From an uncultured Acidimicrobiales bacterium (GTDB lineage: Bacteria > Actinomycetota > Acidimicrobiia > Acidimicrobiales > SHLQ01): a DNA stretch of 48,570 nucleotides. This document shows positions 17,406-26,706 of this stretch, piece after piece. The DNA is taken from NCBI GenBank assembly GCA_937922235.1, contig CAKZVC010000003.1:1-48570 (forward strand). The letters are read 5' to 3'. How positions within the stretch are numbered: position 1 is the stretch's first letter; each line of letters starts with the position of its first letter. Made by a program: the position numbers and the translations under genes. The notes beneath the pieces were generated by a model. The model was not told the DNA's origin, searched no databases, and saw only the letters and a program-made list of their open reading frames with translations.

Positions 17406-19112
17406 TTAACCAGCTGTCGTCGTGAATGTTGCGGAGTAGTCGCCGCCGGAACGATCGGTGACGTCTCGGACCACCACGGTCAACGTCTCGCCGCCAACCA
17501 CCGTCGTGGAAACCTCACTACTGATGTTGTCCTCGCTTACATCGTCGTTCGACGCAACGAGCTCGTTTGCAGCGTTGTAGATCTCGACGAACGGGTCGAA
17601 GCCGCCAGCGGTCTCGACCTGCACCGTCAGCGTTACCGGTCCGGGCTCAACGGGACCGGCTTCATCCTCATCGTCATCAGGATCGGCGGGATCTGTCGGC
17701 TCGACGACTCCCCCAACGCTCACGTTCCAGGCGTGGATCGTGCCACCAGCCAAGAGGTCGGTTCGCCGCTGGACAGCATCGTTCTCAATAATGAGGTCTT
17801 CGCGTTCCACGCGCTCGGGAGACCACTCAAGGCAATCGACAGGGCCGCTTCCGGTCGTTGCTCGGGATCGGTTGATCAGCCAGTAAGGCTCACCTCGGAA
17901 CGTTCCACTGATCAAGTTGTGGGTGATATCCCAGCGGGTACACGTGCTCTTGCCATCGAATCCGAACTCGCCGTCCTGGGTGCTCGTGAATACCGACCGG
18001 ACTTGGAGCCCGTTCGTCGTGTTGTTCACTTCGCGAATGCGCCAATCCCAGAGCTTGCTGGTGCGTTGCCCCTCCGCCCAAGCTTCGGGATCACTGGTGT
18101 CCTTGATGGCCGGTCCAAGCACGTCGAACGCGTTCTCAGCGCGAGACGAGTTGATGCTCTGTGTGTAGACGGCGAAGGTCCGTTGGAGGGCTGCGATCTG
18201 CGGGTGATCGGTGTCGGCGGCGATCAGCTCACCGGCAACCGCATCGATCTCGGACAAGTCGACATTGCCGACGCAGAAGGTTTCGGGCGGTGGTGAAGGA
18301 GCTTCCACCCACCCTGCAAGCAGCTCAGCCACATCAGCGCCGGACACCGCAGTGAGCGGCCCAGAAGCAATGCCGTTGTCGTCGATGCTCACCGAGACGA
18401 TGCCCACGACCTGCCCACGCTGGTCGATCATCGGCCCTCCGCTGCTTCCGATGATCACGTCCGCATCGGTGCGGACAAGCGAGGCAGGCTGGGTCTCATC
18501 GATCGATGCCACTCGACCAACAGTCATGGTTTGGGGCAACGCAACGGGTTGGACGATCGCCGCCACTTCTACACCCACGCGAGCAGCGCTTGCCGAGAAT
18601 TTGAGCGGCGTTGAGTCGACAACTGGTTCGGCCAGCTCGAGTACGGCCACGTTTCGTTCAGGGTCCCGACCGAGCACCGTTGCTTCGATGCTCTGGCCGT
18701 TAATCGCCACGGCGATTTCAGCAGCTTCCTCGATAACGGCGGCACTGGTGTACATCACCGAGTCGCTCACGAGGAACGCGGTTCCCTGCCGTGTGGTATC
18801 GCAGGCAACAGCGGTAACGCTGCCGACAGCACTGCGCGAAATCTCGAACAGCTCGGCGAAGTCACGAATGGGTGGCACGGCGGTCGTGGTCGTTGGATCG
18901 AGAACTTCCGGGCTAGCAGCAGGAAGCGTGGTGCTCGTCGACGTCGATGTCGTCGGATTCGTCGACCCCGCCGAATCGATCGACGACTCACTTGTCTCCG
19001 GAGGCGATTCGCGCACAAGCAGAAAGCTCCCAACACCGACGGCAAGAAGCAGAAGGCCAATGCCAGCACCGAGCGCAACACTCCTCATCGTGTCACTCGG
19101 TCCCGAAGCCAT
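17406..19112 (-). CDS. degenerate trypsin-like (HtrA-fold) membrane protein with C-terminal PPC-like domain
   Basis: A 568-residue protein. Residues 9-33 form a signal anchor, followed by a Ser/Thr/Pro linker (40-80) and a trypsin-like domain (about 90-260). Only the nucleophile remains: Ser224 in GSSGGPM. The histidine position (normally TNxHVV) reads TSAAVI, giving Ala125, and the aspartate position (normally DxxDLAVL) reads PERNVAVL, giving Asn154. It should therefore not be a protease. After a middle region of unknown type with several Cys and Trp, the last 75 residues (GGFDPFVEIYNAANELVAS, then NDDVSEDN) resemble the bacterial pre-peptidase C-terminal domain. A binding or scaffolding role outside the membrane is likely. 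Confidence 0.8.
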   Translation of the reverse strand: MASGPSDTMRSVALGAGIGLLLLAVGVGSFLLVRESPPETSESSIDSAGSTNPTTSTSTSTTLPAASPEVLDPTTTTAVPPIRDFAELFEISRSAVGSVTAVACDTTRQGTAFLVSDSVMYTSAAVIEEAAEIAVAINGQSIEATVLGRDPERNVAVLELAEPVVDSTPLKFSASAARVGVEVAAIVQPVALPQTMTVGRVASIDETQPASLVRTDADVIIGSSGGPMIDQRGQVVGIVSVSIDDNGIASGPLTAVSGADVAELLAGWVEAPSPPPETFCVGNVDLSEIDAVAGELIAADTDHPQIAALQRTFAVYTQSINSSRAENAFDVLGPAIKDTSDPEAWAEGQRTSKLWDWRIREVNNTTNGLQVRSVFTSTQDGEFGFDGKSTCTRWDITHNLISGTFRGEPYWLINRSRATTGSGPVDCLEWSPERVEREDLIIENDAVQRRTDLLAGGTIHAWNVSVGGVVEPTDPADPDDDEDEAGPVEPGPVTLTVQVETAGGFDPFVEIYNAANELVASNDDVSEDNISSEVSTTVVGGETLTVVVRDVTDRSGGDYSATFTTTAG

Positions 19113-19231
19113 ACGCCGATGGTAATGGCCAACCAGCGCACAGAAGGATCATCCGGGAGCAACCCCGACACCCCTTCAAAAAGATTTCTGCCCGAAAACC
19201 GACCTGTCCGGTCTGAAACGGGGCAGAGATC

Positions 19232-21004
19232 TCACGTGGGCTGGAGGAGGCGAATGGGAATGGGCACTTCGCGGGCTCGTAACCATTCGCCGAGGCTCTT
19301 TGCCTGAGCGTCGGGACGGGTCGAGGCCGCCACGCCGTCGCCGAGCAGTCCAACGATCACGAAGTTGAGGGCCCGGACGTTCGCGAAGCGATACCGCTCG
19401 ACTGGCAGTGACGCACATTCAGGAAGGAGTTCCTGAAGCGTCTCGCTGGTGAGGAACGCATCGAGCCACTGCCACTCCTCCTCCTTGCGGGCAAAGACCC
19501 CGACGTTGGCATCGCCGCCTTTGTCTCCGGACCGGGCACCGATGATGGTGCCGAGCGGGGCGAGGGCGGTCGGCTCTTCCCGCAGCGGCACGGGAGCGTC
19601 GGCAGTCGGGAGCTCGATTGGCTGGGAGTCGACCACGGGCGAGGCGGACGAGACGGTAGTTGTCGTCCCACCAAGCAAGGTGACCTGCGCTGGCACCGCG
19701 TCCCGTGGAATTCGGGCGGGTGCATAGACACCGAAGGGGTGGGCTCCCTTCGGCGCTCCGCTGAGCGAATGCATGCCCGGGATACTCGCCAGCGCTGTCT
19801 GGACAACAGCGTCGGAAAACGCTCGACCGACCTTCTCCTGGTCGCGATCTTTCACCGTGATTGTCCATCGAGCGGTCGCCATATCGTTGGTGAGCGGGTC
19901 GACGTGGTCGGTTCGGCTGAGCTCGATCGACACGTGGTCAACATCATCGGTCGTGAACGGATACGCATCCCAGAAGACCGCTTCACACATCTCGGCCTTG
20001 GCATCAATATCGAGCCCGACAAGACCGAGCGTCGCCGAATTACGGAACCCGCCGACGTGGTTAGTCGCCACTTTCAGCTCAGCGGGAGGGAGCTCGCCCC
20101 GAATTCCAGACACCCGCACTCGATCGGGCGCGACCTGGTCGAGCTGAACCGTATCGAAAAGAGCAGTGACGTCGGGCCCCAGATACGCCGGAGCACCGAT
20201 TTCGTAGAGCAACTGGCTCGTCACCGTTCCGACCGAGACCAGTCCGCCAGTGTCGTCATGCTTACCGACAACACTCGAGCCGTCGGCGGCAATCTCGGCC
20301 CAGGGGTAGCCGACACGGGGGCGTCCGGTATTCCAGCCGGGGATTTCGGTGAAGAACGAATAGTTACCGCCGGTCGCCTGGCCGCTGCATTCGATGATGT
20401 GCCCTGCAGCGACGGCGCCGGCGAGCTGGTCGAGGTCGGTTGGCGTCCAGTTGTGGTGCCATGCTGCCGGGCCGCACACGACCGCAGCATCGGTAACGCG
20501 CCCGGTGATGACGATGTCGGCGCCGTTGCGTAGTGCGTCGACGATGCCCCAACATCCGAGATACGCGTTCGCGGTGAGAATCTCGGCGGCGTTTGGCAGT
20601 GAGAGGTCGTCCCGGAACGGCAGAAGATCATCGAGGCGATCGAGCACATCATCACCGTCGATGTAGGCAATGGTCGGCGACAGTCCGAGTGTGTTGGCGA
20701 CCTCAGCAACCGCTTCGGCACAGCCGTCGGGGTTCAACCCACCAGCGTTCGTCACGACCTTGATGTTCTGGTCGAGGCAGGTGCCCATCACCTGTTCCAT
20801 CTGCGACACGAAGGTGCGTGCGAATCCCTTGCCGGGATGCTTCGCCTGCACCCGCTTCAAGATCAACATGGTCAGCTCGGCGAGCCAGTCGCCCGTAAGC
20901 ACGTCGATCGGACCACCTTCGACCATTTCAATCGCAGCCGAGGCTCGATCTCCGAAGTAGCCCGAGCAGTTTGCGATTCGAATCGGATCGGACGCTTTGG
21001 TCAT
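19232..21004 (-). CDS. AtuA-like (acyclic terpene utilisation, DUF1446) protein
   Basis: A 590-residue protein matching the AtuA family: IANCSGYFGDRASAAIEMVE, then GPIDVLTGDWLAELTML, KVVTNAGGLNPDGCAEAV, DIVITGRVTDAAVVCGP and the C-terminal small domain around IIGARSGDKGGDANVGVFAR. AtuA belongs to the citronellol/geraniol catabolic clusters of Pseudomonas but its exact step is unresolved. Here it is the third gene after two carboxylase subunits, 19 bases from the alpha-subunit stop. The frame extends to 21103, but that would overlap the carboxylase gene; the ATG at 21004 is preferred. Confidence 0.88.
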   Translation of the reverse strand: MTKASDPIRIANCSGYFGDRASAAIEMVEGGPIDVLTGDWLAELTMLILKRVQAKHPGKGFARTFVSQMEQVMGTCLDQNIKVVTNAGGLNPDGCAEAVAEVANTLGLSPTIAYIDGDDVLDRLDDLLPFRDDLSLPNAAEILTANAYLGCWGIVDALRNGADIVITGRVTDAAVVCGPAAWHHNWTPTDLDQLAGAVAAGHIIECSGQATGGNYSFFTEIPGWNTGRPRVGYPWAEIAADGSSVVGKHDDTGGLVSVGTVTSQLLYEIGAPAYLGPDVTALFDTVQLDQVAPDRVRVSGIRGELPPAELKVATNHVGGFRNSATLGLVGLDIDAKAEMCEAVFWDAYPFTTDDVDHVSIELSRTDHVDPLTNDMATARWTITVKDRDQEKVGRAFSDAVVQTALASIPGMHSLSGAPKGAHPFGVYAPARIPRDAVPAQVTLLGGTTTTVSSASPVVDSQPIELPTADAPVPLREEPTALAPLGTIIGARSGDKGGDANVGVFARKEEEWQWLDAFLTSETLQELLPECASLPVERYRFANVRALNFVIVGLLGDGVAASTRPDAQAKSLGEWLRAREVPIPIRLLQPT

Positions 21005-21023
21005 GGGGTCAGCTTGGCATGAA

Positions 21024-23039
21024 TCAACTTGGGAGGGCGGAGAGCTCGACGAGCAGATCCCCAGCGTCGACCCGGTCACCCACCGCAACGAGCACCTCGC
21101 CAACGATGGCGGGGCCCGAGCTCACGATTTGGTGTTCCATCTTCATGGCCTCAACGACGACAAGCAGCTGACCTTCGGACACCTCGTCTCCCGGCGCGAC
21201 GTTCACGGCGAGAACGGTTCCGGGTAGCGGCGAGTGTGGTCCGCTTCCGGACACGCCCGACTCGGGTTGGACGAACGTGGGTGTTGGCGCAAACGAGGCA
21301 TGGCCTACCGGCGACAACACGTGCACGTTGCCATCCACGAGAACAGACATCGAGTAACGGACGCCATCGACTTCGACGGCGTAGTCGCCATCGGGGCTAT
21401 CGGCCGGGCGGGACAGAACCCGCACGTCATGTTCTGGCCGAACGTCATCGGGCATCGCCCCGTCGTCGCCGGGCTCGGGCCATTGGCCGGTGAGCACCGT
21501 CATGGTTGTGGGCTGGGTGGAGTCGACGCGGTATTCGATCAGATGGGTCGCATCGTGTTCGTTCCATGAACGGCGTTGACCCTGGGTGCGGAGATTCCGC
21601 CACCCCGATGGAGCGAACTCGGTGGGCGAACCCGCTCGCTCGAGCTGTTCGGCTGCGAGCGTTGCCGCGATGAGCGCGGCGAGATGGTCGGCGGCGGGCA
21701 GCCCGTCGGTGGTGACCTCGGGGTGTTCCTCCAGGTACTTGGTGTTGACCTTGCCAGCCCGGTAGTCGGGTTCGGCCATGATGTTCGCCAGCGTTCTCAG
21801 GTTGGTCTTCACCCCGGCGATTGCCGAGCCTCGCAACGCACGCCCAAGAACTGCAGCGGCATGTCGGCGAGTGGCTTCGTAGGCAACGACCTTGGCCAGC
21901 AACGAGTCATAGTCGGGCGACACGATCGAACCGGTCCGGACGCCCCGCTCCACGCGCACATGTTCGCCGAACTCACATCGAACGATCGTGCCGGTGTCGG
22001 GCATCCACCCGTTCGCCGGGTCTTCGGCCACAACCCGCACTTCGATTGCATGCCCCATGACCTCGACCTCGTCCTGGGAGACGGGAAGGCGCTTGCCATC
22101 GGCGACCAGCAACTGGAGCTCGACGATGTCGACGCCAGTGACTTCTTCAGTGACCGGGTGCTCGACCTGCAAGCGAGTATTCACCTCGAGGAAGGTGATG
22201 CTTCCGTTGTCGCCAACGAGGAACTCGACCGTTCCCGCCCCCTCATAGCCAATGTGCTTGGCCAGCGCCAGCGCACCATCGGTGAGCTGCTTGCGAAGGT
22301 CTGACGACAGGTGAGGCGCCGGCGCTTCCTCCACGATCTTCTGGTTTCGGCGTTGGATCGAGCACTCGCGATCGCCCAGGTGCAGCACGTTGCCAAACCC
22401 GTCGGCGATGATCTGCACTTCGATATGTCGACCGTGCTCGATGTAGGGCTCGATGAACACGGTGCCGTCGCCAAAGGCAGCTTCAGCTTCCCTGCTGGCC
22501 GCTTCGATCGCCGGGCCAACATCGATGTGCTGTCGAACAATCCGCATGCCTCGGCCACCGCCACCAGCAGCGGCCTTCACGAGCACAGGCATCGTCAGGC
22601 CGGCAGGGGCCCGTCCGGGCACGACCTCCACGATGGGTGAGGTCGGGACGCCAGCTTGCGTCGCCGCGATCTTCGCTGAAATCTTGTTGCCGAGTAGCCG
22701 AATCTGACGTGGCTGCGGGCCCACCCACGTGAGCCCGGCGTCGATCACTTCTTGAGCAAAGTCGGCGCTCTCGGCAAGGAATCCGTACCCAGGGTGAATG
22801 GCATCGGCGCCCACACGCTTCGCCGCCTCGATGACGACCGACCCTTGCAAATACGACTCGGAAGGCGTCGCACCACCAATGCGAACGGCCGTGTCGACCG
22901 CGTCGAGGTGCATGGCGTGCTCGTCGGTGTCGGAGTAGACGCCAACCGTCGCAATGCCGAGCCGGTGCGCAGTGCGCGCAATACGGCAGACCACTTCACC
23001 ACGATTCGCAATCAACAGCTTTGAAATCAATGCCGCCAC
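21024..23039 (-). CDS. biotin-dependent acyl-CoA carboxylase alpha subunit (biotin carboxylase + BCCP)
   Basis: A 671-residue protein: biotin carboxylase (LLIANRGEVVCRIARTA, ATP-grasp VKAAAGGGGRGMRIV, and FLEVNTRLQVEHPVTEE) followed by a linker and a C-terminal biotinyl domain with the attachment lysine in VVVEAMKMEHQIV. It carboxylates its own biotin with ATP and bicarbonate. With the neighbouring beta subunit it would carboxylate an acyl-CoA: methylcrotonyl-CoA or geranyl-CoA are the best guesses given the AtuA neighbour, but propionyl- or acetyl-CoA cannot be ruled out from sequence. It overlaps the beta subunit stop by 13 bases. Confidence 0.93.
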   Translation of the reverse strand: MAALISKLLIANRGEVVCRIARTAHRLGIATVGVYSDTDEHAMHLDAVDTAVRIGGATPSESYLQGSVVIEAAKRVGADAIHPGYGFLAESADFAQEVIDAGLTWVGPQPRQIRLLGNKISAKIAATQAGVPTSPIVEVVPGRAPAGLTMPVLVKAAAGGGGRGMRIVRQHIDVGPAIEAASREAEAAFGDGTVFIEPYIEHGRHIEVQIIADGFGNVLHLGDRECSIQRRNQKIVEEAPAPHLSSDLRKQLTDGALALAKHIGYEGAGTVEFLVGDNGSITFLEVNTRLQVEHPVTEEVTGVDIVELQLLVADGKRLPVSQDEVEVMGHAIEVRVVAEDPANGWMPDTGTIVRCEFGEHVRVERGVRTGSIVSPDYDSLLAKVVAYEATRRHAAAVLGRALRGSAIAGVKTNLRTLANIMAEPDYRAGKVNTKYLEEHPEVTTDGLPAADHLAALIAATLAAEQLERAGSPTEFAPSGWRNLRTQGQRRSWNEHDATHLIEYRVDSTQPTTMTVLTGQWPEPGDDGAMPDDVRPEHDVRVLSRPADSPDGDYAVEVDGVRYSMSVLVDGNVHVLSPVGHASFAPTPTFVQPESGVSGSGPHSPLPGTVLAVNVAPGDEVSEGQLLVVVEAMKMEHQIVSSGPAIVGEVLVAVGDRVDAGDLLVELSALPS

Positions 23040-24640
23040 ACTCCGTACTCGGTCGCGCCTTCCACCACATTCGAATGCACTGCGGACAGGGCAAGGCCAA
23101 GAACCGTACGGCTATCGGCTGGATGGATGATTCCATCGTCCCACAAGCGGCCGGTCGCAAAAAGGGCCGTTGACTCTATTTCGATCTGCCCCTCGAGCGC
23201 CTCCTTTTGGGCGCTCAGGGCGGCTTCATCGACCTCGATTCCGCGACCAGCTGCCGCGTTTCGAGCGACTATGTCCATGACGCCCGCAAGTTGCTTGGGG
23301 CCCATGACCGCAATCCGGTGGTTTGGCCAGCTGAAGATGAAGCGAGGGTTATACGCCTTTCCTCCCATGCCGTAGTTGCCTGCGCCATAGCTTGCGCCAA
23401 CCATGAGGTTCAGGTGGGGCACCGTCGAGTTCGACACCGCGTTGATGAGCTTTGCGCCATTTCGGATGATGCCGCCCTGTTCGGCAGCGGTTCCGACCAT
23501 GAACCCGGTGATGTTGTGCAGAAACAACAGTGGCGTGTTCGTGCGGTTGCACAGTTGGATGAACTGTGCGCCCTTGGCCGCTTCCTCGCTGAACAGAATG
23601 CCGTTGTTGCCGAGAATGCCGATCGGAAAGCCGTGCAGAGACGCCCAGCCGCAGACCAGCTTGTCGCCGTAGAGCGGCTTGAACGCTTCGAAGCGGCTGC
23701 CATCGACGAGGCGTGCAATGACCTCGAGCATGTCGAACGGCACCCGAACGTCGGCCGACGCGCATCCTGCAAGCTCGTCGACCGGATACAGCGGTGGCTC
23801 GGATGCTTCGGTCGGCCCCGGTCCGAGCTTCTCCCACTGCAGATGGCTGATGATCTGGCGAACATGACGGAGCCCGTCGAGCTCGTCGGCAGCGAGGTAG
23901 TCGGACAGGCCGCTCGTGGTGCTGTGCATCTCGGCTCCGCCGAGCGTCTCCTCGTCAACGATCTCGTCGATCGCCATCTTCACGAGTGGCGGCCCACCGA
24001 GGTACGCCGTGCCGCGCTCGGCCACGAACACGGTGTAGTCACTCATGCCTGGGGTGTACGCGCCGCCCGCAGTATTCGGCCCGAAGGCCACGGTGATGGT
24101 GGGGATGCCGAGCTTGGACAGTTGGGTGATGTTGCGGAACTGTTCGCCGCCTCGCACGAAGATGTCTGCTTGCCGTGGCAGCTCAGCGCCCGCCGACTCT
24201 TGCAGATGCACGACCGGCAAGCGGTTCTCGCGAGCGACCTGGTAGGCGCGTGACACCTTCTCGAGCGTGTTGGGGTTGGCCGAGCCGCCGCGGTACGTCA
24301 TGTCGGACCCGATGATCATGACCTCGACGCCGGCGACGGTGCCGATGCCTACTGCTGCGCCCACGCCAACCGGGTCTTGGGTTCCCCAGCCAGCGAGTGG
24401 GCTGAGCTCGAGAAACGCCGAGTCAGGGTCGACGAGCAACTCGATCCGTTCCCGCACCAGGAGCTTGCCGCGCCGATGATGACGGTCGACGTAGCGCTGT
24501 CCGCCGATGGTCGGTACCGACGCCAGTTCGGCCTCGACCAGACCCCACATCTCGCTCATCGCCGCGATGTTCTCGCGGTACTGCTCGGAGCTGGTATCGA
24601 GCCGAGATTGAAGCACAGCGGTACGAGCGGTACTAAACAT
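23027..24640 (-). CDS. acyl-CoA carboxylase beta subunit (carboxyltransferase), MCC/GCC type
   Basis: A 537-residue carboxyltransferase. YVDRHHRRGKLLVRERIELL, LGGAEMHSTTSGLSDYLA and the segment AYNPRFIFSWPNHRIAVMGP are characteristic of the methylcrotonyl/geranyl-CoA carboxylase beta group rather than the propionyl-CoA group. FGPNTAGGAYTPGMSDYTVF and LVGASYGAGNYGM-like glycine-rich turns form the two oxyanion holes. It transfers the carboxyl from biotin to the acyl-CoA gamma or alpha carbon. First gene of the three-gene operon, divergent from the sulfurtransferase gene across 78 bases. Confidence 0.92.
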   Translation of the reverse strand: MFSTARTAVLQSRLDTSSEQYRENIAAMSEMWGLVEAELASVPTIGGQRYVDRHHRRGKLLVRERIELLVDPDSAFLELSPLAGWGTQDPVGVGAAVGIGTVAGVEVMIIGSDMTYRGGSANPNTLEKVSRAYQVARENRLPVVHLQESAGAELPRQADIFVRGGEQFRNITQLSKLGIPTITVAFGPNTAGGAYTPGMSDYTVFVAERGTAYLGGPPLVKMAIDEIVDEETLGGAEMHSTTSGLSDYLAADELDGLRHVRQIISHLQWEKLGPGPTEASEPPLYPVDELAGCASADVRVPFDMLEVIARLVDGSRFEAFKPLYGDKLVCGWASLHGFPIGILGNNGILFSEEAAKGAQFIQLCNRTNTPLLFLHNITGFMVGTAAEQGGIIRNGAKLINAVSNSTVPHLNLMVGASYGAGNYGMGGKAYNPRFIFSWPNHRIAVMGPKQLAGVMDIVARNAAAGRGIEVDEAALSAQKEALEGQIEIESTALFATGRLWDDGIIHPADSRTVLGLALSAVHSNVVEGATEYGVWRH

Positions 24641-24718
24641 GGCGGCACAGTACCACGGCGCAAGCAGTCGCCCGAAGACGAGCAGGCGTACCGAATAGCT
24701 AGCTGCAACACTGGCTGT

Positions 24719-25531
24719 ATGTCCTCGCTCTCACTCCCACCGATCGTCACGGTTGCAGACCTCCGCTCCGCCAATCCCGATACCGTCGTCTGCGATTGCC
24801 GGGCCTACCTGGATGACCGAGAGGGCGCCGACGCGTACAACCAGGGACACATCCCAGGCGCCCGATTCGTCGACCTCGAGACCGTGCTGTCGAGCACGCC
24901 CGGGCCGGGCGTCGGGCGACATCCACTCCCCTCCCCCGTGGCCTTTGCCACCGGCTTGTCTCAGCTCGGCATCTCCGCTGAGGCGCCCGTCATTGCCTAC
25001 GACGACGCTGGAGGCATGATCGCCGGACGGCTCGTGTGGATGCTGCGGACCCTCGGTCAGCCCGCAGCGCTTCTCGATGGAGGAATCGACGCATGGGATG
25101 GAGAGCTCGCAACGTCACCTCCCGAAATCCTCACCACCGAGACGCCCGTCCGCCCATGGCCAAGCGGCGCGACCGTGAACGCTGAGGAAGTCGACCAGAT
25201 CATCGCCGAAGGCGGGCTCGTCATCGATAGTCGTGGACCCGACCGCTACGCCGGGCTCGTCGAGCCGATCGACCCCGTGGCCGGGCACGTCCCCGGTGCC
25301 AAGAACCTCCCCTTCGCCGGGAACCTGAGCGACGGCATGTTCATCGGCAGCGACGCACTCGCCCAACGGTTCACTGACGCTGGTGTGGACGCCGACACGG
25401 TCTACTACTGCGGTTCGGGAGTCAGCGCCTGCCACAACATGTTGGCCGCCGAAGCGTCCGGGTTCGGTCGCGGGCGCCTGTATGTAGGGAGCTGGAGCGG
25501 CTACTGCACGAGGTCGGAGACGTCGACCTGA
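24719..25531 (+). CDS. two-domain rhodanese-type sulfurtransferase
   Basis: A 270-residue tandem rhodanese. The first domain (about 10-125) is catalytically inactive, with Asp in VIAYDDAGGM where an active loop would have Cys. The second holds the active Cys in VYYCGSGVSACHN, a CGSGVSA loop closer to 3-mercaptopyruvate sulfurtransferases than to thiosulfate rhodaneses. It moves sulfane sulfur from 3-mercaptopyruvate or thiosulfate to a thiol acceptor. The ATG at 24719 is chosen over upstream in-frame starts, which lie within the divergent carboxylase gene. The 3' end overlaps the convergent hydrolase gene by 31 bases. Confidence 0.9.
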   Translation: MSSLSLPPIVTVADLRSANPDTVVCDCRAYLDDREGADAYNQGHIPGARFVDLETVLSSTPGPGVGRHPLPSPVAFATGLSQLGISAEAPVIAYDDAGGMIAGRLVWMLRTLGQPAALLDGGIDAWDGELATSPPEILTTETPVRPWPSGATVNAEEVDQIIAEGGLVIDSRGPDRYAGLVEPIDPVAGHVPGAKNLPFAGNLSDGMFIGSDALAQRFTDAGVDADTVYYCGSGVSACHNMLAAEASGFGRGRLYVGSWSGYCTRSETST

Positions 25532-26496
25532 GCTGACCCGGCGAGGGCATGCTTGCCCAGGAAGCCTCGGACGAGCCGCCCGATGCGTTCGTGCCGCTCC
25601 CAGATGACCATGTGGCCAGCATCGTCGAACATATGCAGTTCTGCATCGTCGAGCTCAGCTGCGAGCTCGGCGACTTGAGACGACGAGATCAACAAGTCTT
25701 TTGATGCGCCAATCACAAGCGCCGGGATACCGAGTGAACCGAGCCGTCCTCGAACGTCATGGTCAGCAAGCGCTGCGGTTGCGTCGGTGCGAACGTCCTC
25801 GTCGCACTGCTCAAACTGGCGCAACACCTCGTCGATCATGTGCAAGCTCGGGTTTTTTCCGAACACGCTCAGGCCTGCCCCAACGCGCAGCCGTTCGCTT
25901 TGGGGGATGAGCACCTCCGGGATCGGCAGCCCTCCAGCACGTAGGGCCACGCCGTGGCGCTTGGTCTTGAGCGATGCTGCTGTCGCAATCAGGATGAGTG
26001 ACTGCACTCGCGCCGTAAGTTCACCAGGTGCGTTCGCTGCGAAACTCATGATGGCCATGCCGCCCATCGAGTGCCCCATGAGCGCAGCTGCGTGAACGTC
26101 GAGTTCAGTAAGCACAGCAGCAAGGTCTTCGCCGAGTTGCTCGGAGCCATATCCGGCCGTACCCGAAGTTGAGTCGCCATGACCTCGCTGTTCGACCGCC
26201 AGAAGTTGATATCCGGCGTCGAGCAGCGCTGGTGCGAGCGGTCCCCAATCATGACGGTTCGCCGTCAGTCCGTGCACGCACACGATCGTTGGCCCGTTGC
26301 CCACAGTCACGGTCGAGATCTTTGCGCCATCAGCAAGGGTGACGAACCGCTGTTCACCCTCGGGGAACGCAACCCGGCGGCCACCGAGGGGATCCGGGTT
26401 TCGGCGCCACTTCGACACCAATCGCTTGCCTGCAAGGCCACCAGCGAGCGCAACACCGACGCCAGCAGCAGGAAGAGCGATGCGCTTTTGAACCAT
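25501..26496 (-). CDS. alpha/beta hydrolase with N-terminal membrane anchor
   Basis: A 331-residue protein. A short hydrophobic N-terminus (ALPAAGVGVALAGGLAGKRL) suggests membrane attachment. The hydrolase core has the oxyanion segment VCVHGLTANRHDW, nucleophile Ser in LMGHSMGGMA, a likely acid in VIGASKDLLI and catalytic His in FDDAGHMVIWERH. It resembles esterases and lipase-like hydrolases; substrate is unknown. Confidence 0.85.
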   Translation of the reverse strand: MVQKRIALPAAGVGVALAGGLAGKRLVSKWRRNPDPLGGRRVAFPEGEQRFVTLADGAKISTVTVGNGPTIVCVHGLTANRHDWGPLAPALLDAGYQLLAVEQRGHGDSTSGTAGYGSEQLGEDLAAVLTELDVHAAALMGHSMGGMAIMSFAANAPGELTARVQSLILIATAASLKTKRHGVALRAGGLPIPEVLIPQSERLRVGAGLSVFGKNPSLHMIDEVLRQFEQCDEDVRTDATAALADHDVRGRLGSLGIPALVIGASKDLLISSSQVAELAAELDDAELHMFDDAGHMVIWERHERIGRLVRGFLGKHALAGSAQVDVSDLVQ

Positions 26497-26577
26497 GCGT
26501 CAGTCTCGCAAGAAACCAATGGTTCGGCTCGCCACCGGCACGAAATCCGCCCACAAATGGCGAATGTCACGCGATCC

Positions 26578-26596
26578 AACCCTCGATTCGGGGGTT
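26578..26596. promoter_or_regulatory. 8-bp-stem hairpin in the hydrolase/SulP divergent gap
   Basis: AACCCTCGATTCGGGGGTT folds into an 8-pair stem (one G-T pair) with a 3-base loop. It lies midway in the gap between two divergent genes and could be an operator or the start of a leader structure. Weak evidence on its own. Confidence 0.3.
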
Positions 26597-26706
26597 CTGT
26601 GACAGGTCTGACACGCGTAGGCCGGACGGCCAGAACCTCACCTCATACCCTTTAGGTGCGCCCCAAAACGACCGTTGGCGTAAACGCATCGATCCCAAAG
26701 GGCCCA

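Noticed and set aside
26592..26616. Possible operator GTGACAGGTCTGACAC upstream of SulP
   Set aside because: The half-sites are only partly complementary (GTGACAG against CTGACAC) and nothing else supports it.
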